DNA from: Kordiimonadaceae bacterium | Lineage (GTDB): Bacteria; Pseudomonadota; Alphaproteobacteria; Sphingomonadales; Emcibacteraceae | Direction of reading: 5' to 3' | DNA: 64,000 nt | Assembly: GCA_024236295.1 (NCBI GenBank) | Contig: JACKKT010000008.1 | Span: forward strand, 62,001-126,000 | Shown here: piece by piece, positions 17,300-25,708 of the stretch | How positions within the stretch are numbered: position 1 is the first letter of the stretch | Layout: each line of letters starts with the position of its first letter | Translations under genes and position numbers: made by a program | Notes under the pieces: model-generated | Databases searched by the model: none | The model's input: only the letters and a program-made list of their open reading frames with translations | What the model was told of the DNA's origin: nothing

Positions 17300-19513
17300 T
17301 TATTCCTCGCCAGGATGATAGGATCTTCTGGCATTGGACTTTACATCATCAAGATAAAGCCAGGCTGGTTTATATTTTTTTGCCGCTAGCAATGCTGCCT
17401 GATCCATATTATTAGGCGAATTTGGGTCCGCACTTGCCCCAAAAACATGAACCGATTTTGATTTTACCTTTTCATTCGGCTCACCCGGAAAGGCGACAAC
17501 GGCCGTATAGCTGTTACCGCCTGTTTTATAACGCCTTTTTAGCCCTTCCTGCCTAAGATTAAAGGCCGTCATACTTCCACCAGACCAGCTTGGCACACCC
17601 GGGGTGGCAATGCTCGGCGCGCTATCATCAAATATCGGATTTCCCGATGCATCAAGTGGCGGACGCTGGGAACGGTTGATCTCTCCCCAGGCGACCTGCC
17701 ACGCACCCCAGTCTTTTACCAATCGATCCATTGCCTGTTCGAGAGAAGCAATAACCTCTTCATCTGTGGCAACATATCCACCTGGTTTCCCCCGATATAA
17801 CCCTTCAAACCAGTCAGTATATATGGTCGGTTCCGGTGATTCCAGCGTTGCAACCCCGTCCCATTCATCAAGCATTGCAATAACCGGGGCGAGTTTCTCT
17901 GCACGTTCAGTATTTTCTTCTGATGTTGCTGCATATGCTTCCATAATAATCGGTTTAGATAAAGGCCATTCCGCCATATGAGTATCAAGGGATTCGCGCT
18001 CCCATGTTGCAAAATCAAAAGTTTCGTGTGAATTTAAAATTCGCCTGGCATTCCGGCTTCGGGCATTATCGCCTTCACGAACCATATAACTTGGATAATT
18101 TTCTTGCTTGGCGTCGCTTTCCGACATGCTCACATTAAATGGAGTTGTATTGGTGTTTTGCATCATATTTGAAACAGGGTTTAAGACCTGTGGCAAATCA
18201 TAAAGTGTATGGTACCCTTTCCAGTCTGTATCAGGATTACTGCCGTCAACCGCATTGTTCCAGTCAAATCCTTCATTTCTGATGGGAACTGAGCCATTAT
18301 AAATATACCAGATATTCCCTGCTCGATCAGCATACATGATATTACCGAAATTCATTCTTTGCGGCTCAATTGCTTTGGTAAACTGCTCAATATTTTCTGC
18401 GCGCTGCATATTATACCACTGGTCCAACCATCCAGGCTGATCATAAGTGGCAAAATTGCCGGACAGAAAGTTACCATCACGCAAGGCAACAACGGCACCA
18501 TGATGGGTTTTTCTGTATTTAACTGTTCTGACCTCTCCGCCTTTGATTTTTATTTCTCCACTCCACTCGGTCGCTTCACGCGATCCATCTCCATATTTAT
18601 AGGCAAGTGGATCATCCGGATCATCGAAATGCTCAATCCAGCTGTCTTCCTGATTGCTGAAATTATCGGTACTCATCCAACCCAGATTTTCTCCAAAACC
18701 GATATAGGGAAGTGGATAGCCAAAACGGGCATAGCCGGTAAAATTCCATCCTTCATCCGACATCATATGGGCCTCATAAGTCTGCCCGATACCAAAAGCT
18801 GGCAGATGAGGATTGATGAAAAGATATGACCCGGTACCCGCTATTTTAGAATTATTGGCCGCCCATGAATTTGAGCCGAATTCTTTTCTATCCTCAGGAT
18901 CATATTTTGGAAGTTCAAGCTGAGCCAATTTAAGTGACGTTCCGTTAATCGCTTCAAAGGCTGCTGTCCGCTCTTCGGTGGTGAACCGCAAACGCCCTAA
19001 AAAGCCGCCTAAATAATACCAGCGGCGGATCAATGCAAGAGAATACCATGGCTCAATATGGTCAAGCAGCCTCACTTCCAGATTGGGATGAGTTTCAATA
19101 TAATAATTAATTCCGGCAGCATATCCATCAAGCAATGATTTAATGGCTGGAGAAGCATTTTCATAATCACGTTTTGACAGCTCATTATTTTCAAAGCTAT
19201 GAACGACCCAATCTGAAAGCAGAGCCTCTTCGCCTAATAATTCTGCCGAGCGGCCAACGCCCATAATAAATCCGAGCTCAAGCTGGTCAAAATTATCTTC
19301 TGCCTGAGCATACCCCATACCAAAAGCGGTATCACCATCGGTTTTACCATGAATATGCGGCACGCCCCACTGATCACGATAAATGGTCACATTTTGCGCC
19401 TGATTATTAAATGTGCTTGTTTCATTTTTGGCTGTATTTGACTGATCTGACCCGCAGGCACTGATAAGTAAAATCAAGCCAAATCCAAAGAATTTGAAAA
19501 TAAGTCCCCGCAT
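17300..19513 (-). CDS. Penicillin acylase family lipoprotein (N-terminal nucleophile amidase)
   Basis: About 737 aa S45-family Ntn-hydrolase that cleaves an amide bond of an N-acyl compound (lactone signals, lipopeptides or beta-lactams in relatives). A lipobox (LLISAC) makes it a lipoprotein. Sequence near residue 45 (VTIYRDQWGVPHIHGKTDGDTAFGMGYAQAED is the family opening) begins the alpha chain; the nucleophile Ser sits in FGSNSWA, residue 214 in this frame. ATG 19513 is chosen because AGGGAG precedes it; ATG 19528 has no site. The autocatalytic spacer before GSNSW is short. It heads a two-gene unit with the serine hydrolase. Confidence 0.9.
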   Translation of the reverse strand: MRGLIFKFFGFGLILLISACGSDQSNTAKNETSTFNNQAQNVTIYRDQWGVPHIHGKTDGDTAFGMGYAQAEDNFDQLELGFIMGVGRSAELLGEEALLSDWVVHSFENNELSKRDYENASPAIKSLLDGYAAGINYYIETHPNLEVRLLDHIEPWYSLALIRRWYYLGGFLGRLRFTTEERTAAFEAINGTSLKLAQLELPKYDPEDRKEFGSNSWAANNSKIAGTGSYLFINPHLPAFGIGQTYEAHMMSDEGWNFTGYARFGYPLPYIGFGENLGWMSTDNFSNQEDSWIEHFDDPDDPLAYKYGDGSREATEWSGEIKIKGGEVRTVKYRKTHHGAVVALRDGNFLSGNFATYDQPGWLDQWYNMQRAENIEQFTKAIEPQRMNFGNIMYADRAGNIWYIYNGSVPIRNEGFDWNNAVDGSNPDTDWKGYHTLYDLPQVLNPVSNMMQNTNTTPFNVSMSESDAKQENYPSYMVREGDNARSRNARRILNSHETFDFATWERESLDTHMAEWPLSKPIIMEAYAATSEENTERAEKLAPVIAMLDEWDGVATLESPEPTIYTDWFEGLYRGKPGGYVATDEEVIASLEQAMDRLVKDWGAWQVAWGEINRSQRPPLDASGNPIFDDSAPSIATPGVPSWSGGSMTAFNLRQEGLKRRYKTGGNSYTAVVAFPGEPNEKVKSKSVHVFGASADPNSPNNMDQAALLAAKKYKPAWLYLDDVKSNARRSYHPGEE

Positions 19514-19647
19514 CCCAGGCTCCCTCATTATGTTTATAAGATTAACTCTAGCAATCCTTGCTGATAAGTCAAATCACACCATATTATTATTGAAGCTAAG
19601 CAGCTATTTTAAAAGAATTAACAAAAATAGTTTTACCAATAAAAAAA

Positions 19648-19671
19648 CACCTCGGTAATGAACCGGAGGTG
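19648..19671 (-). terminator. Intrinsic terminator of the small transcription unit
   Basis: On the minus strand a stem CACCTCCGGT with ACCGAGGTG (one bulged base) is followed by seven T at 19641-19647. This fits rho-independent termination for minus-strand transcripts coming from the promoter at 19776-19803 or from the 19835-20800 gene. Confidence 0.75.
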
Positions 19672-19714
19672 CTTTTATAATTACGTCCTTTATATTAAAT
19701 CAATTTAATATGTT

Positions 19715-19732
19715 TTATTGTGCTCCACTCAT
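19715..19732 (-). CDS. Candidate 5-residue leader peptide (MSGAQ)
   Basis: ATG-AGT-GGA-GCA-CAA-TAA on the minus strand is preceded four bases earlier by GGGGAGGG, one of the strongest ribosome sites in the window. It lies about 37 bases after the predicted start of transcription from the promoter at 19776-19803 and about 45 bases before the terminator at 19648-19671. The tiny size makes protein function doubtful; translation through or stalling in it could control the downstream hairpins. Evidence is positional only. Confidence 0.4.
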   Translation of the reverse strand: MSGAQ

Positions 19733-19775
19733 GATACCCTCCCCTTTTTAATAACTGTAAATAATACTCGCATCG

Positions 19776-19803
19776 ATGATACCATTTTATGAGAATTTGT
19801 CAA
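19776..19803 (-). promoter_or_regulatory. Near-consensus sigma70 promoter, minus strand
   Basis: TTGACA (19798-19803) and TATCAT (19776-19781) are separated by 16 bases on the minus strand, close to sigma70 consensus. It lies just downstream of the reductive-dehalogenase-like gene's stop and points toward the tiny ORF and terminator. Confidence 0.6.
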
Positions 19804-19834
19804 ATTCACCACTTTTTCATCATAATTATGCCAC

Positions 19835-20800
19835 TTAACCAAATTTCTTAGCTATTTTCCTTATAAGCGTTTCCGGGACGCCCGGGCGGCTCCAGGGACA
19901 GGCGGCAAGACAGATTCCACAACCTGTATTTTCGTTAAAATACGGCAAGCATTTATCAAAATCCACATACCATTTTTTTACACCACGTACCATTTGCTTC
20001 TCCTGATAAATGGCATCCGGCGGACAGGCATTCTGACAGGCTTTACAGTTCATACAAAAATCATCAACACCGAAACTATCCTGACTATCATAATCCAACG
20101 GCATATTGGTGACCAATGCACCCAAACGCAACACAGACCCGTTTTCCCGGTTTATGATAGATCCATGTTTACCAAGTTCGCCCAATCCACTTTCAATGGC
20201 CGGGGGAATAAGCAGAATAGGAACATTATTTGATCCTCCGTACGATCTGGCATTCCAGCCTTGTTCATGAATCCAGGTGGCGATGGCATGACTGACTAAA
20301 TGGGCTTCCCCGTATTTCTTAATGACTTCTATCGCAGAGGGGACCTCGGGCGCCGTTTTTAAATTTTCAAAATCCATGGCCACCCCGATGGTAATAACAT
20401 TATCATAGGGTATCTCAAAAGTATCGATCACCCATTCCGGGCGCATTTTTGTAATTCCTACTGCAACCGCCCCGCTGTCAATTGCCACTTTTTTGACGAG
20501 AGATGCCCATTCAGTCGATGATTTTTCTATCCTGTTCGGCGAAATCGGTGGAATATCAGTTGCTCTAATCCTGTCTGTTTCCAGCTGGGTTTTATAGAGG
20601 CCTTCATCACGCGGGGCATGATCTTCAAAAAACTGCATCAGCGGACCGAATGGCGTAAGCTCGGGTGTTTGCCAGTAAATGGGCGAAGGCCTTCTTATTT
20701 CCGTTTCCCCCAGGCCATTGATATCATTACCCGAGACATCCGGCCAAAGAGCCATCTGCTCTTCACTGGGAACAAATTTTTCCTTCGCTCTTTTAACCAC
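19835..20800 (-). CDS. Reductive-dehalogenase-like / QueG-like iron-sulfur protein
   Basis: About 321 aa. The C-terminal region has two [4Fe-4S] motifs, C-x2-C-x2-C-x3-CP (CMNCKACQNACPP) and C...CGICLAACPW, preceded by GLGELGKHGSIINRENGSVLRLG and TNMPLDYD. This arrangement is shared by cobalamin-dependent reductive dehalogenases and epoxyqueuosine reductase. There is no Tat signal and no fused reductase domain. Start GTG 20800 is chosen because the GAGG site sits at the upstream gene's end and the start follows its stop by one base; an ATG at 20857 would overlap that gene by 56 bases. A dehalogenase role is inference; a quinone- or B12-linked reductase is equally possible. Confidence 0.75.
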   Translation of the reverse strand: MVKRAKEKFVPSEEQMALWPDVSGNDINGLGETEIRRPSPIYWQTPELTPFGPLMQFFEDHAPRDEGLYKTQLETDRIRATDIPPISPNRIEKSSTEWASLVKKVAIDSGAVAVGITKMRPEWVIDTFEIPYDNVITIGVAMDFENLKTAPEVPSAIEVIKKYGEAHLVSHAIATWIHEQGWNARSYGGSNNVPILLIPPAIESGLGELGKHGSIINRENGSVLRLGALVTNMPLDYDSQDSFGVDDFCMNCKACQNACPPDAIYQEKQMVRGVKKWYVDFDKCLPYFNENTGCGICLAACPWSRPGVPETLIRKIAKKFG

Positions 20801-20801
20801 T

Positions 20802-21680
20802 TTAATTTCCTCTGATCTGTTTAATCTCCTTGCGAAGGATCGGGTCCCAAAGGTCATAACCTTTTGAGTTTAAATGCATTCCGTCATCAAGAAATATTTC
20901 AGGTTTCAAGCTGCCGTCAGCTCTCATCATTGGGCTGGTGATATCAACATAATAAAGATTATCCTGACTATTGCTAAATTCCATAAGTTTCTGATTAGTG
21001 ATCATTTTATTTTTCCGAACCTCACGACCAAGAAGATCATCAACAAGAGTTGGCTTCATAGATAGCATAAGAATTGGAATATTTTTAAAATCCTGCTCTA
21101 CACGGGATACAAGTTCCTTAAAGGCATTTACTGAAAATTCCGGTGATTTTCCATTTTCAACATCAATATCACAGTAAACCACCATCATTGACGGGTTATG
21201 TCTTTTAATAACATCATCATAGTAATGAATAACTTCAGGAAGACTAGCACCACCAAACCCGCGATTGGTTACCGGATACTCAGGAAAAGAATTGGCGGTT
21301 TGCCAGAATACGATACTGGAGCTTCCCACAAACAAAATGGGGCTTTTCGGCAGTGTGTTACGCACATCGAACCGCCTGAAATTTTCAATTGTGCTTTCAA
21401 ATCGGTCAATTTTTATGCTGCGGTCCCGAACAAATCTGTCCTGCCCGTCATGATATAAATCCATAGCTACCTTATATTCTGCTGGATGATTATTATAATC
21501 AACTTTATTAGCCATCCAGAAAGCACGGGACGTTTTATAAAAATCATCCATGTTTGTTGGCGATATTTCTTCGGTCTGCGCTTTTTGAAGATAAGCCAAA
21601 TACTGCTCAAGATTTAATACCTGAGCATTGCCAAATGATGGAAACATCAGGCAAAGAAAAATGAAAAATTTTTTAATCAT
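20802..21680 (-). CDS. Exported SGNH/GDSL-type hydrolase
   Basis: 292 aa exported hydrolase with signal peptide to about residue 19 (FGNAQ). The SGNH blocks are visible: ILFVGSSSIVFW (block I, Ser nucleophile), NRGFGGASLPE (block II Gly), and DGMHLNSKGYDLW (block V with catalytic Asp and His). Such enzymes are esterases or acyl-group hydrolases on carbohydrate or lipid substrates. It is translationally adjacent to the Fe-S protein downstream (start codon one base after this stop) and follows PhoD by 16 bp, so the three genes at 19835-23394 form one operon. Confidence 0.87.
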   Translation of the reverse strand: MIKKFFIFLCLMFPSFGNAQVLNLEQYLAYLQKAQTEEISPTNMDDFYKTSRAFWMANKVDYNNHPAEYKVAMDLYHDGQDRFVRDRSIKIDRFESTIENFRRFDVRNTLPKSPILFVGSSSIVFWQTANSFPEYPVTNRGFGGASLPEVIHYYDDVIKRHNPSMMVVYCDIDVENGKSPEFSVNAFKELVSRVEQDFKNIPILMLSMKPTLVDDLLGREVRKNKMITNQKLMEFSNSQDNLYYVDITSPMMRADGSLKPEIFLDDGMHLNSKGYDLWDPILRKEIKQIRGN

Positions 21681-21696
21681 GCAAAACCGTCCAGTG

Positions 21697-23394
21697 TTAG
21701 ATTGTTATATCCTCCAGAACGACTTTACCATCAGCTACGTCGCCCCAGCTATACTTTAACGACTTTTTCCTGATTAAATCAAATTGTTTGCTTTCAATAT
21801 CAGAAAGAACATACCAATCGGCTATTGCCTCATCCTGTGAAATGGTAACGGTAAGATATCCGCGCTGCTTGATATTGGCATATGCCAAATGATCAAGGAA
21901 ATCGTAATAGGCCCGCTCAACCTGTTCAACTTTATTCATGCGCTCGCCGCGACCCGGTGACGTAATACCGGGAACAGCAAATTCGGCACCAAAATGTTCC
22001 CCGCCCATCTTATCGGTGAGCGACATCGCCCAGCCACAATGGGTATCCCCGGTTAGAACAATCGGATTTGAGGCATGTTTTTTAAACAAATCATAAACAC
22101 GGCGGCGGGCTGGCTGATATCCGTCCCAGGCGTCCGGATTATAAAAACCGCCAAATTCTTCGGCCACCTTCATACTCAATTGTTCGCCCTCCGGCATTTC
22201 TTTCATTTCTTCCGGACTAAAAACCGAATTTAGCGGTGGTTCGGGACGGAAGCTCATTATGATCTGCTGGCCAATTATTTGCCACGGAATTTTTTTAGCG
22301 GCTGAATTTGCAAGTGTCTGGTCTAACCAGGCTTCCTGCTTGGCGCCGATCAGTGATCTTTCCTCTGTTTCCAGTCGCTTATGAAAAGCCGCATAGTCCG
22401 GTTTTTCAACGCCGTCTATGATTATTGTATCCACGTCTTTACTATATTCAAGGGGACGTTCTCGACCAACAATTCTTGTGTCTAGCATGGCGAGAGTGGC
22501 AAGATTGCCAAAATCAAACGATCTTACGGTTGGCAGATCATCACTTGCTACCCGAACAGGTATCCACTCCATGTATACTTTGGTAGCTGCTCGACGGCGT
22601 TCTGCCCAATCTCCTTCACCATCATTATGGTTTTCTGCACCCGTTGCATAAGAATTATTGGCAAATTCATGATCATCCCAGGTACAGATAAAGGGATATT
22701 TTCTATGAACTTCCTGCAAATCTTCGTCAGACCTATATTGTGCATAGCGGCGTCTGTAATCTGAAATTGTCAAAATTTCATGAGGCGGGTCAACAAGTCG
22801 GCCCATTTTCTCAACATTCGGTGATTGATAGGTCCCCACCGGATATTCATATATATAATCTCCAAGATGAATCACTGCATCAAAGGGGCCATTTTCCGCA
22901 ATTGCCCGATAGCCATTAAAATATCCCCATGGATAATTGGAACAGGATGCCACTGCAATTTTAATTGGACGAACCCCGAATTTATCCAATGTTTTCGTTT
23001 CTCCAACTGGCGAAGTTTCTTTTCCTACTTTAAAGCGATAAAAATAATTCTGACCTGCCTCAAGGCCCGTTACATCAATTTTAACAGTAAAATCACGATC
23101 TGCATTTGTCGAAAAAGTACCTTTCTTTTCTGCTTTATTAAAATTTTGATCCGATGATATTTCCCATTCACCTTCTACGTCTCCATTAAACATTGCATCT
23201 GTTGGCTCAGTCCTTGTCCAGATAATTACACGGTCCTGCAGAGGGTCACCACTGGCAACATTATGTTTGAATTTAATGGGTACGGCTACTTTTTTCTCTT
23301 CAATTTTGGCGCAACCACTAACCGCAAATGCTGCTCCTGCCGGTAATGTTTTTAAAATGCCTCTACGACTGATTGAATATTTCCCTTTATTCAT
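21697..23394 (-). CDS. phoD: Alkaline phosphatase D family protein (PhoD)
   Basis: 565 aa secreted metallophosphoesterase of the PhoD type hydrolysing phosphate mono/diesters. The N-terminus has a Tat-like motif (ISRRGILK) plus a lipobox-like VSGC, so export is by Tat with possible lipid anchoring. Family elements in order are NVASGDPLQDRVIIWTR, the ASCSNYPWGYFNGYRA strand, HLGDYIYEY, TWDDHEFANN and TGDTHCGWAMS, supplying the metal ligands. It opens a minus-strand operon with the SGNH hydrolase and Fe-S protein. The upstream 288 bp is shared with a divergent iron-type gene. Pho-box-type sites were not recognised. Confidence 0.92.
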   Translation of the reverse strand: MNKGKYSISRRGILKTLPAGAAFAVSGCAKIEEKKVAVPIKFKHNVASGDPLQDRVIIWTRTEPTDAMFNGDVEGEWEISSDQNFNKAEKKGTFSTNADRDFTVKIDVTGLEAGQNYFYRFKVGKETSPVGETKTLDKFGVRPIKIAVASCSNYPWGYFNGYRAIAENGPFDAVIHLGDYIYEYPVGTYQSPNVEKMGRLVDPPHEILTISDYRRRYAQYRSDEDLQEVHRKYPFICTWDDHEFANNSYATGAENHNDGEGDWAERRRAATKVYMEWIPVRVASDDLPTVRSFDFGNLATLAMLDTRIVGRERPLEYSKDVDTIIIDGVEKPDYAAFHKRLETEERSLIGAKQEAWLDQTLANSAAKKIPWQIIGQQIIMSFRPEPPLNSVFSPEEMKEMPEGEQLSMKVAEEFGGFYNPDAWDGYQPARRRVYDLFKKHASNPIVLTGDTHCGWAMSLTDKMGGEHFGAEFAVPGITSPGRGERMNKVEQVERAYYDFLDHLAYANIKQRGYLTVTISQDEAIADWYVLSDIESKQFDLIRKKSLKYSWGDVADGKVVLEDITI

Positions 23395-23682
23395 AGTGTC
23401 TTCCCCTTATTATTTCAGATTTGTATAATTTGTTTAAATTTCAAATTAAATAGTCTTTATCCAACTTTTATAATACATCACGACCATAAGAGACAGTTGT
23501 TAATCACGATGTAACAAATATTTAAAAATCCATGCCCAATAATATCAGCTTTCCCTAACAGTTAAAATTGATTTGATTTCTGCTAAAATACACAATTTTT
23601 ACTTTATTTTATTCTTGACCGATAACCATAGTTGCAATTAATAATAATAATGATTCTTAATAAAATTAATCGGCAATAATTT
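23395..23682. other. Divergent promoter region phoD / PepSY gene
   Basis: 288 bp of AT-rich DNA between phoD (minus) and the PepSY membrane gene (plus). It contains a -35-like TTGACC at 23615-23620 and a Fur-like site at 23645-23659 toward the PepSY gene. Apart from these I see no gene. Confidence 0.5.
23645..23659. promoter_or_regulatory. Fur-box-like site before the PepSY gene
   Basis: TAATAATGATTCTTA matches 11 of 14 defined positions of the 7-1-7 Fur motif. It lies 24 bases upstream of the ATG and just after the promoter-like element. Ferric repression of this membrane protein is the simplest reading, though Irr or related regulators are possible in alphaproteobacteria. Confidence 0.5.
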
Positions 23683-24801
23683 ATGACTTTACATAAAATT
23701 TTATACTGGCCCCACTTATTATGCGGGGTATTAGCTGCAGTTTTAATTATAATAATGTCTGTAACCGGAGTGTTACTCACCTATGAAAGACAAATAATTT
23801 CTTGGGCGGAAAATAAATATGATAGACCTGTCCAGACAAACGAAATACCAATTCAGATTGATGATATACTCAATATGAATAGAGAGAGCATTAATGGTGC
23901 AGCGATCAGGTCAATAAAAATTTCAAATGATATTGACGCACCATTAGTTGTCAGCAGTAAAGAAAATTATTACATAAATCGTTATTCCGGCAACATACTT
24001 GGAAATGGCCCAGTGAGATTAAAAGCTTTTTTCAGTGAGCTTAGAAGCATGCATCGCTGGTTATCGATGGAAGGTGAAAACAGAGCCGTTGCCAGAATGT
24101 TTACAGGCGCTGCAAACCTTATGTTTCTGTTCATTGTTCTATCAGGAATGTATCTTTGGATTCCAAAAACTCTGAACTGGAGAAATATAAAAAATATTTT
24201 ATTTTTCAGGAAGACCAAATCAAGCCGTGCAAGGGATATTAACTGGCATAATGTAATGGGTATATGGTCAGCGATACCACTCGTTGTTATAATTTCCACG
24301 GCATCGGTATTTTATTATAGCTGGGCCAATAATCTGGTTTATACGCTTGCTGGTGAAAACCCTCCGGTCAGAGGAAGTTCAAATAATATTCAATCACAGA
24401 CCACAGTCATCCAAAATGTTTCATTTGAGTCCATGTTTCAAAATGCGACGAGACAATTGGACAACTGGACCACAATAACAATGTCATATCCGAAAGATAC
24501 CGATAAAGACGTTCGCTTTTCAATTGATACTGGTAACGGCGGGGAACCTCAAAAAAAAGCAGATCTTTATTTAAGCCGTGATGATGGCAAGATCACCAAA
24601 TGGGAACCTTTTCAGGACTATAGTGCCGGCAGAAGAGCAAGGTCTCTGATCCGGTTCCTCCATACCGGAGAAGCTTTAGGTGTATTTGGGCAGACCATTG
24701 CCGGCATTGTATCATTTGTGGCCATCATTATGGTATGGACCGGACTGGCTTTGGCATACAGGAAATATATCAGGCCAAGCTTAAAGAAAAGAACCGCCTG
24801 A
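23683..24801 (+). CDS. PepSY-associated TM helix protein (iron-regulated membrane protein)
   Basis: 372 aa inner-membrane protein of the PepSY-TM family, often encoded with TonB receptors and proposed to reduce ferric-siderophores. The first segment (PHLLCGVLAAVLIIIMSVTGVLLTYER) is the family signature, followed by the periplasmic PepSY region, further membrane segments near 145-165 and 200-220, and a C-terminal one (IAGIVSFVAIIMVWTGLALAY). Histidines before and inside the membrane segments (HRWL, HNVMG, HTGEAL) could be heme ligands. The Fur-like site upstream supports iron control. No TonB receptor is adjacent. Confidence 0.85.
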   Translation: MTLHKILYWPHLLCGVLAAVLIIIMSVTGVLLTYERQIISWAENKYDRPVQTNEIPIQIDDILNMNRESINGAAIRSIKISNDIDAPLVVSSKENYYINRYSGNILGNGPVRLKAFFSELRSMHRWLSMEGENRAVARMFTGAANLMFLFIVLSGMYLWIPKTLNWRNIKNILFFRKTKSSRARDINWHNVMGIWSAIPLVVIISTASVFYYSWANNLVYTLAGENPPVRGSSNNIQSQTTVIQNVSFESMFQNATRQLDNWTTITMSYPKDTDKDVRFSIDTGNGGEPQKKADLYLSRDDGKITKWEPFQDYSAGRRARSLIRFLHTGEALGVFGQTIAGIVSFVAIIMVWTGLALAYRKYIRPSLKKRTA

Positions 24802-24887
24802 GTTTAAATTCTTTCAAATCTCTCTGAAATGATAATCCGGATATTTTAAAATATTGTCCTTTTATTCTATGCTATTATGATAGAACA

Positions 24888-25694
24888 ATGACAATCATTC
24901 GAACATTTTTTCTGATAACAATTTGTATCATAAGCATGGTAAATGACTGCTTTGCCTACGATACAGATCTGATCAAACAAAAGCTGACCCATGAGAAACA
25001 GGAAATCAGTTACCGCGTGATTGAAATCATTGACGGGGACACCTTACGACTAGAAAATAATATGGAAGTCAGACTGGTGGGCTTACAGGCACCAAAAATT
25101 GCCCTAGGCCGAAAGAATTTCAAGCCATGGCCACTTGGAAATGAAGCCAGGGATGCGCTGGCCGCACTTGCTCTGAACAAGAATGTCATTCTTTTATATG
25201 GTGGACGAAAAATGGACCGTTATGGCCGTTCCCTTGCCCATTTGTTTCTGGAAGATGGCCGATGGATACAGGGAGAAATGATTAAAAGCGGAATGGCAAG
25301 GGTATATAGTTTTGCTGATAACCGCAGCGTGGTTGAAGAATTACTTGAAGAGGAAAAAAAAGCCCGTAATAATCGGACCGGAATTTGGGGGTTAGATTTT
25401 TATAAAATAAAATCAGATCGTGAAAGCGGAAAATATACCAACAGTTTTCAACTTATATCCGGAAAAATTCTTGAAGTCGCGACAGTTCGTAATAACACAT
25501 ACCTTAATTTTGGTGAAGATTATAAAACGGATTTCACCATTGTCGTCCCCAATAGGGTAAATAAAATGTTTGAACAAAAGGACATAAAATTGTCAGACTT
25601 GGAAGGTAGAAATATAATTGTCCGTGGATGGCTGAAATATTATAATGGACCGACAATAGACCTGACCCATCCTGAACAACTGAGCAAAGAATAA
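24888..25694 (+). CDS. Exported thermonuclease-family (SNase-like) protein
   Basis: 268 aa exported protein with an N-terminal signal peptide (to about residue 24) and a staphylococcal-nuclease domain. The domain opens with VIEIIDGDTLRLENNMEVRLVG and continues with GNEARDAL, MDRYGRSLAHLFLEDGRWI and a final WGLDFY-type helix end. Catalytic Asp, Arg and Glu positions (DGDT, RLVG) look conserved, so DNA/RNA cleavage is likely. About 90 residues follow the nuclease core and include a possible OB-fold-like region. It precedes the M48 gene by 14 bp and is co-directional. Confidence 0.86.
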   Translation: MTIIRTFFLITICIISMVNDCFAYDTDLIKQKLTHEKQEISYRVIEIIDGDTLRLENNMEVRLVGLQAPKIALGRKNFKPWPLGNEARDALAALALNKNVILLYGGRKMDRYGRSLAHLFLEDGRWIQGEMIKSGMARVYSFADNRSVVEELLEEEKKARNNRTGIWGLDFYKIKSDRESGKYTNSFQLISGKILEVATVRNNTYLNFGEDYKTDFTIVVPNRVNKMFEQKDIKLSDLEGRNIIVRGWLKYYNGPTIDLTHPEQLSKE

Positions 25695-25708
25695 GGGAGC
25701 ATTAGAAA

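Larger units (their letters stand above)
19514..19834 (-). other. Intergenic region with a small autonomous transcription unit
   Basis: This 321-bp gap holds, in minus-strand order, a near-consensus promoter (19776-19803), a 5-codon ORF with a strong ribosome site (19715-19732), an A/T palindrome (19692-19711), an intrinsic terminator (19641-19671), and then about 125 bp before the acylase gene. In that last part a weaker promoter-like pair (TTGACT, 16-base spacer, TAGAGT) could drive the acylase. The unit may be a leader/attenuator or a separate small RNA. Confidence 0.55.

Noticed and set aside
17604..18829. Plus-strand ORFs opposite the penicillin acylase gene
   Set aside because: Shadow frames of a well-supported coding region, no start signals.
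20801..20857. ATG 20857 as start of the reductive-dehalogenase-like gene
   Set aside because: It would overlap the SGNH gene by 56 bases; GTG 20800 directly behind its stop has the better ribosome site.
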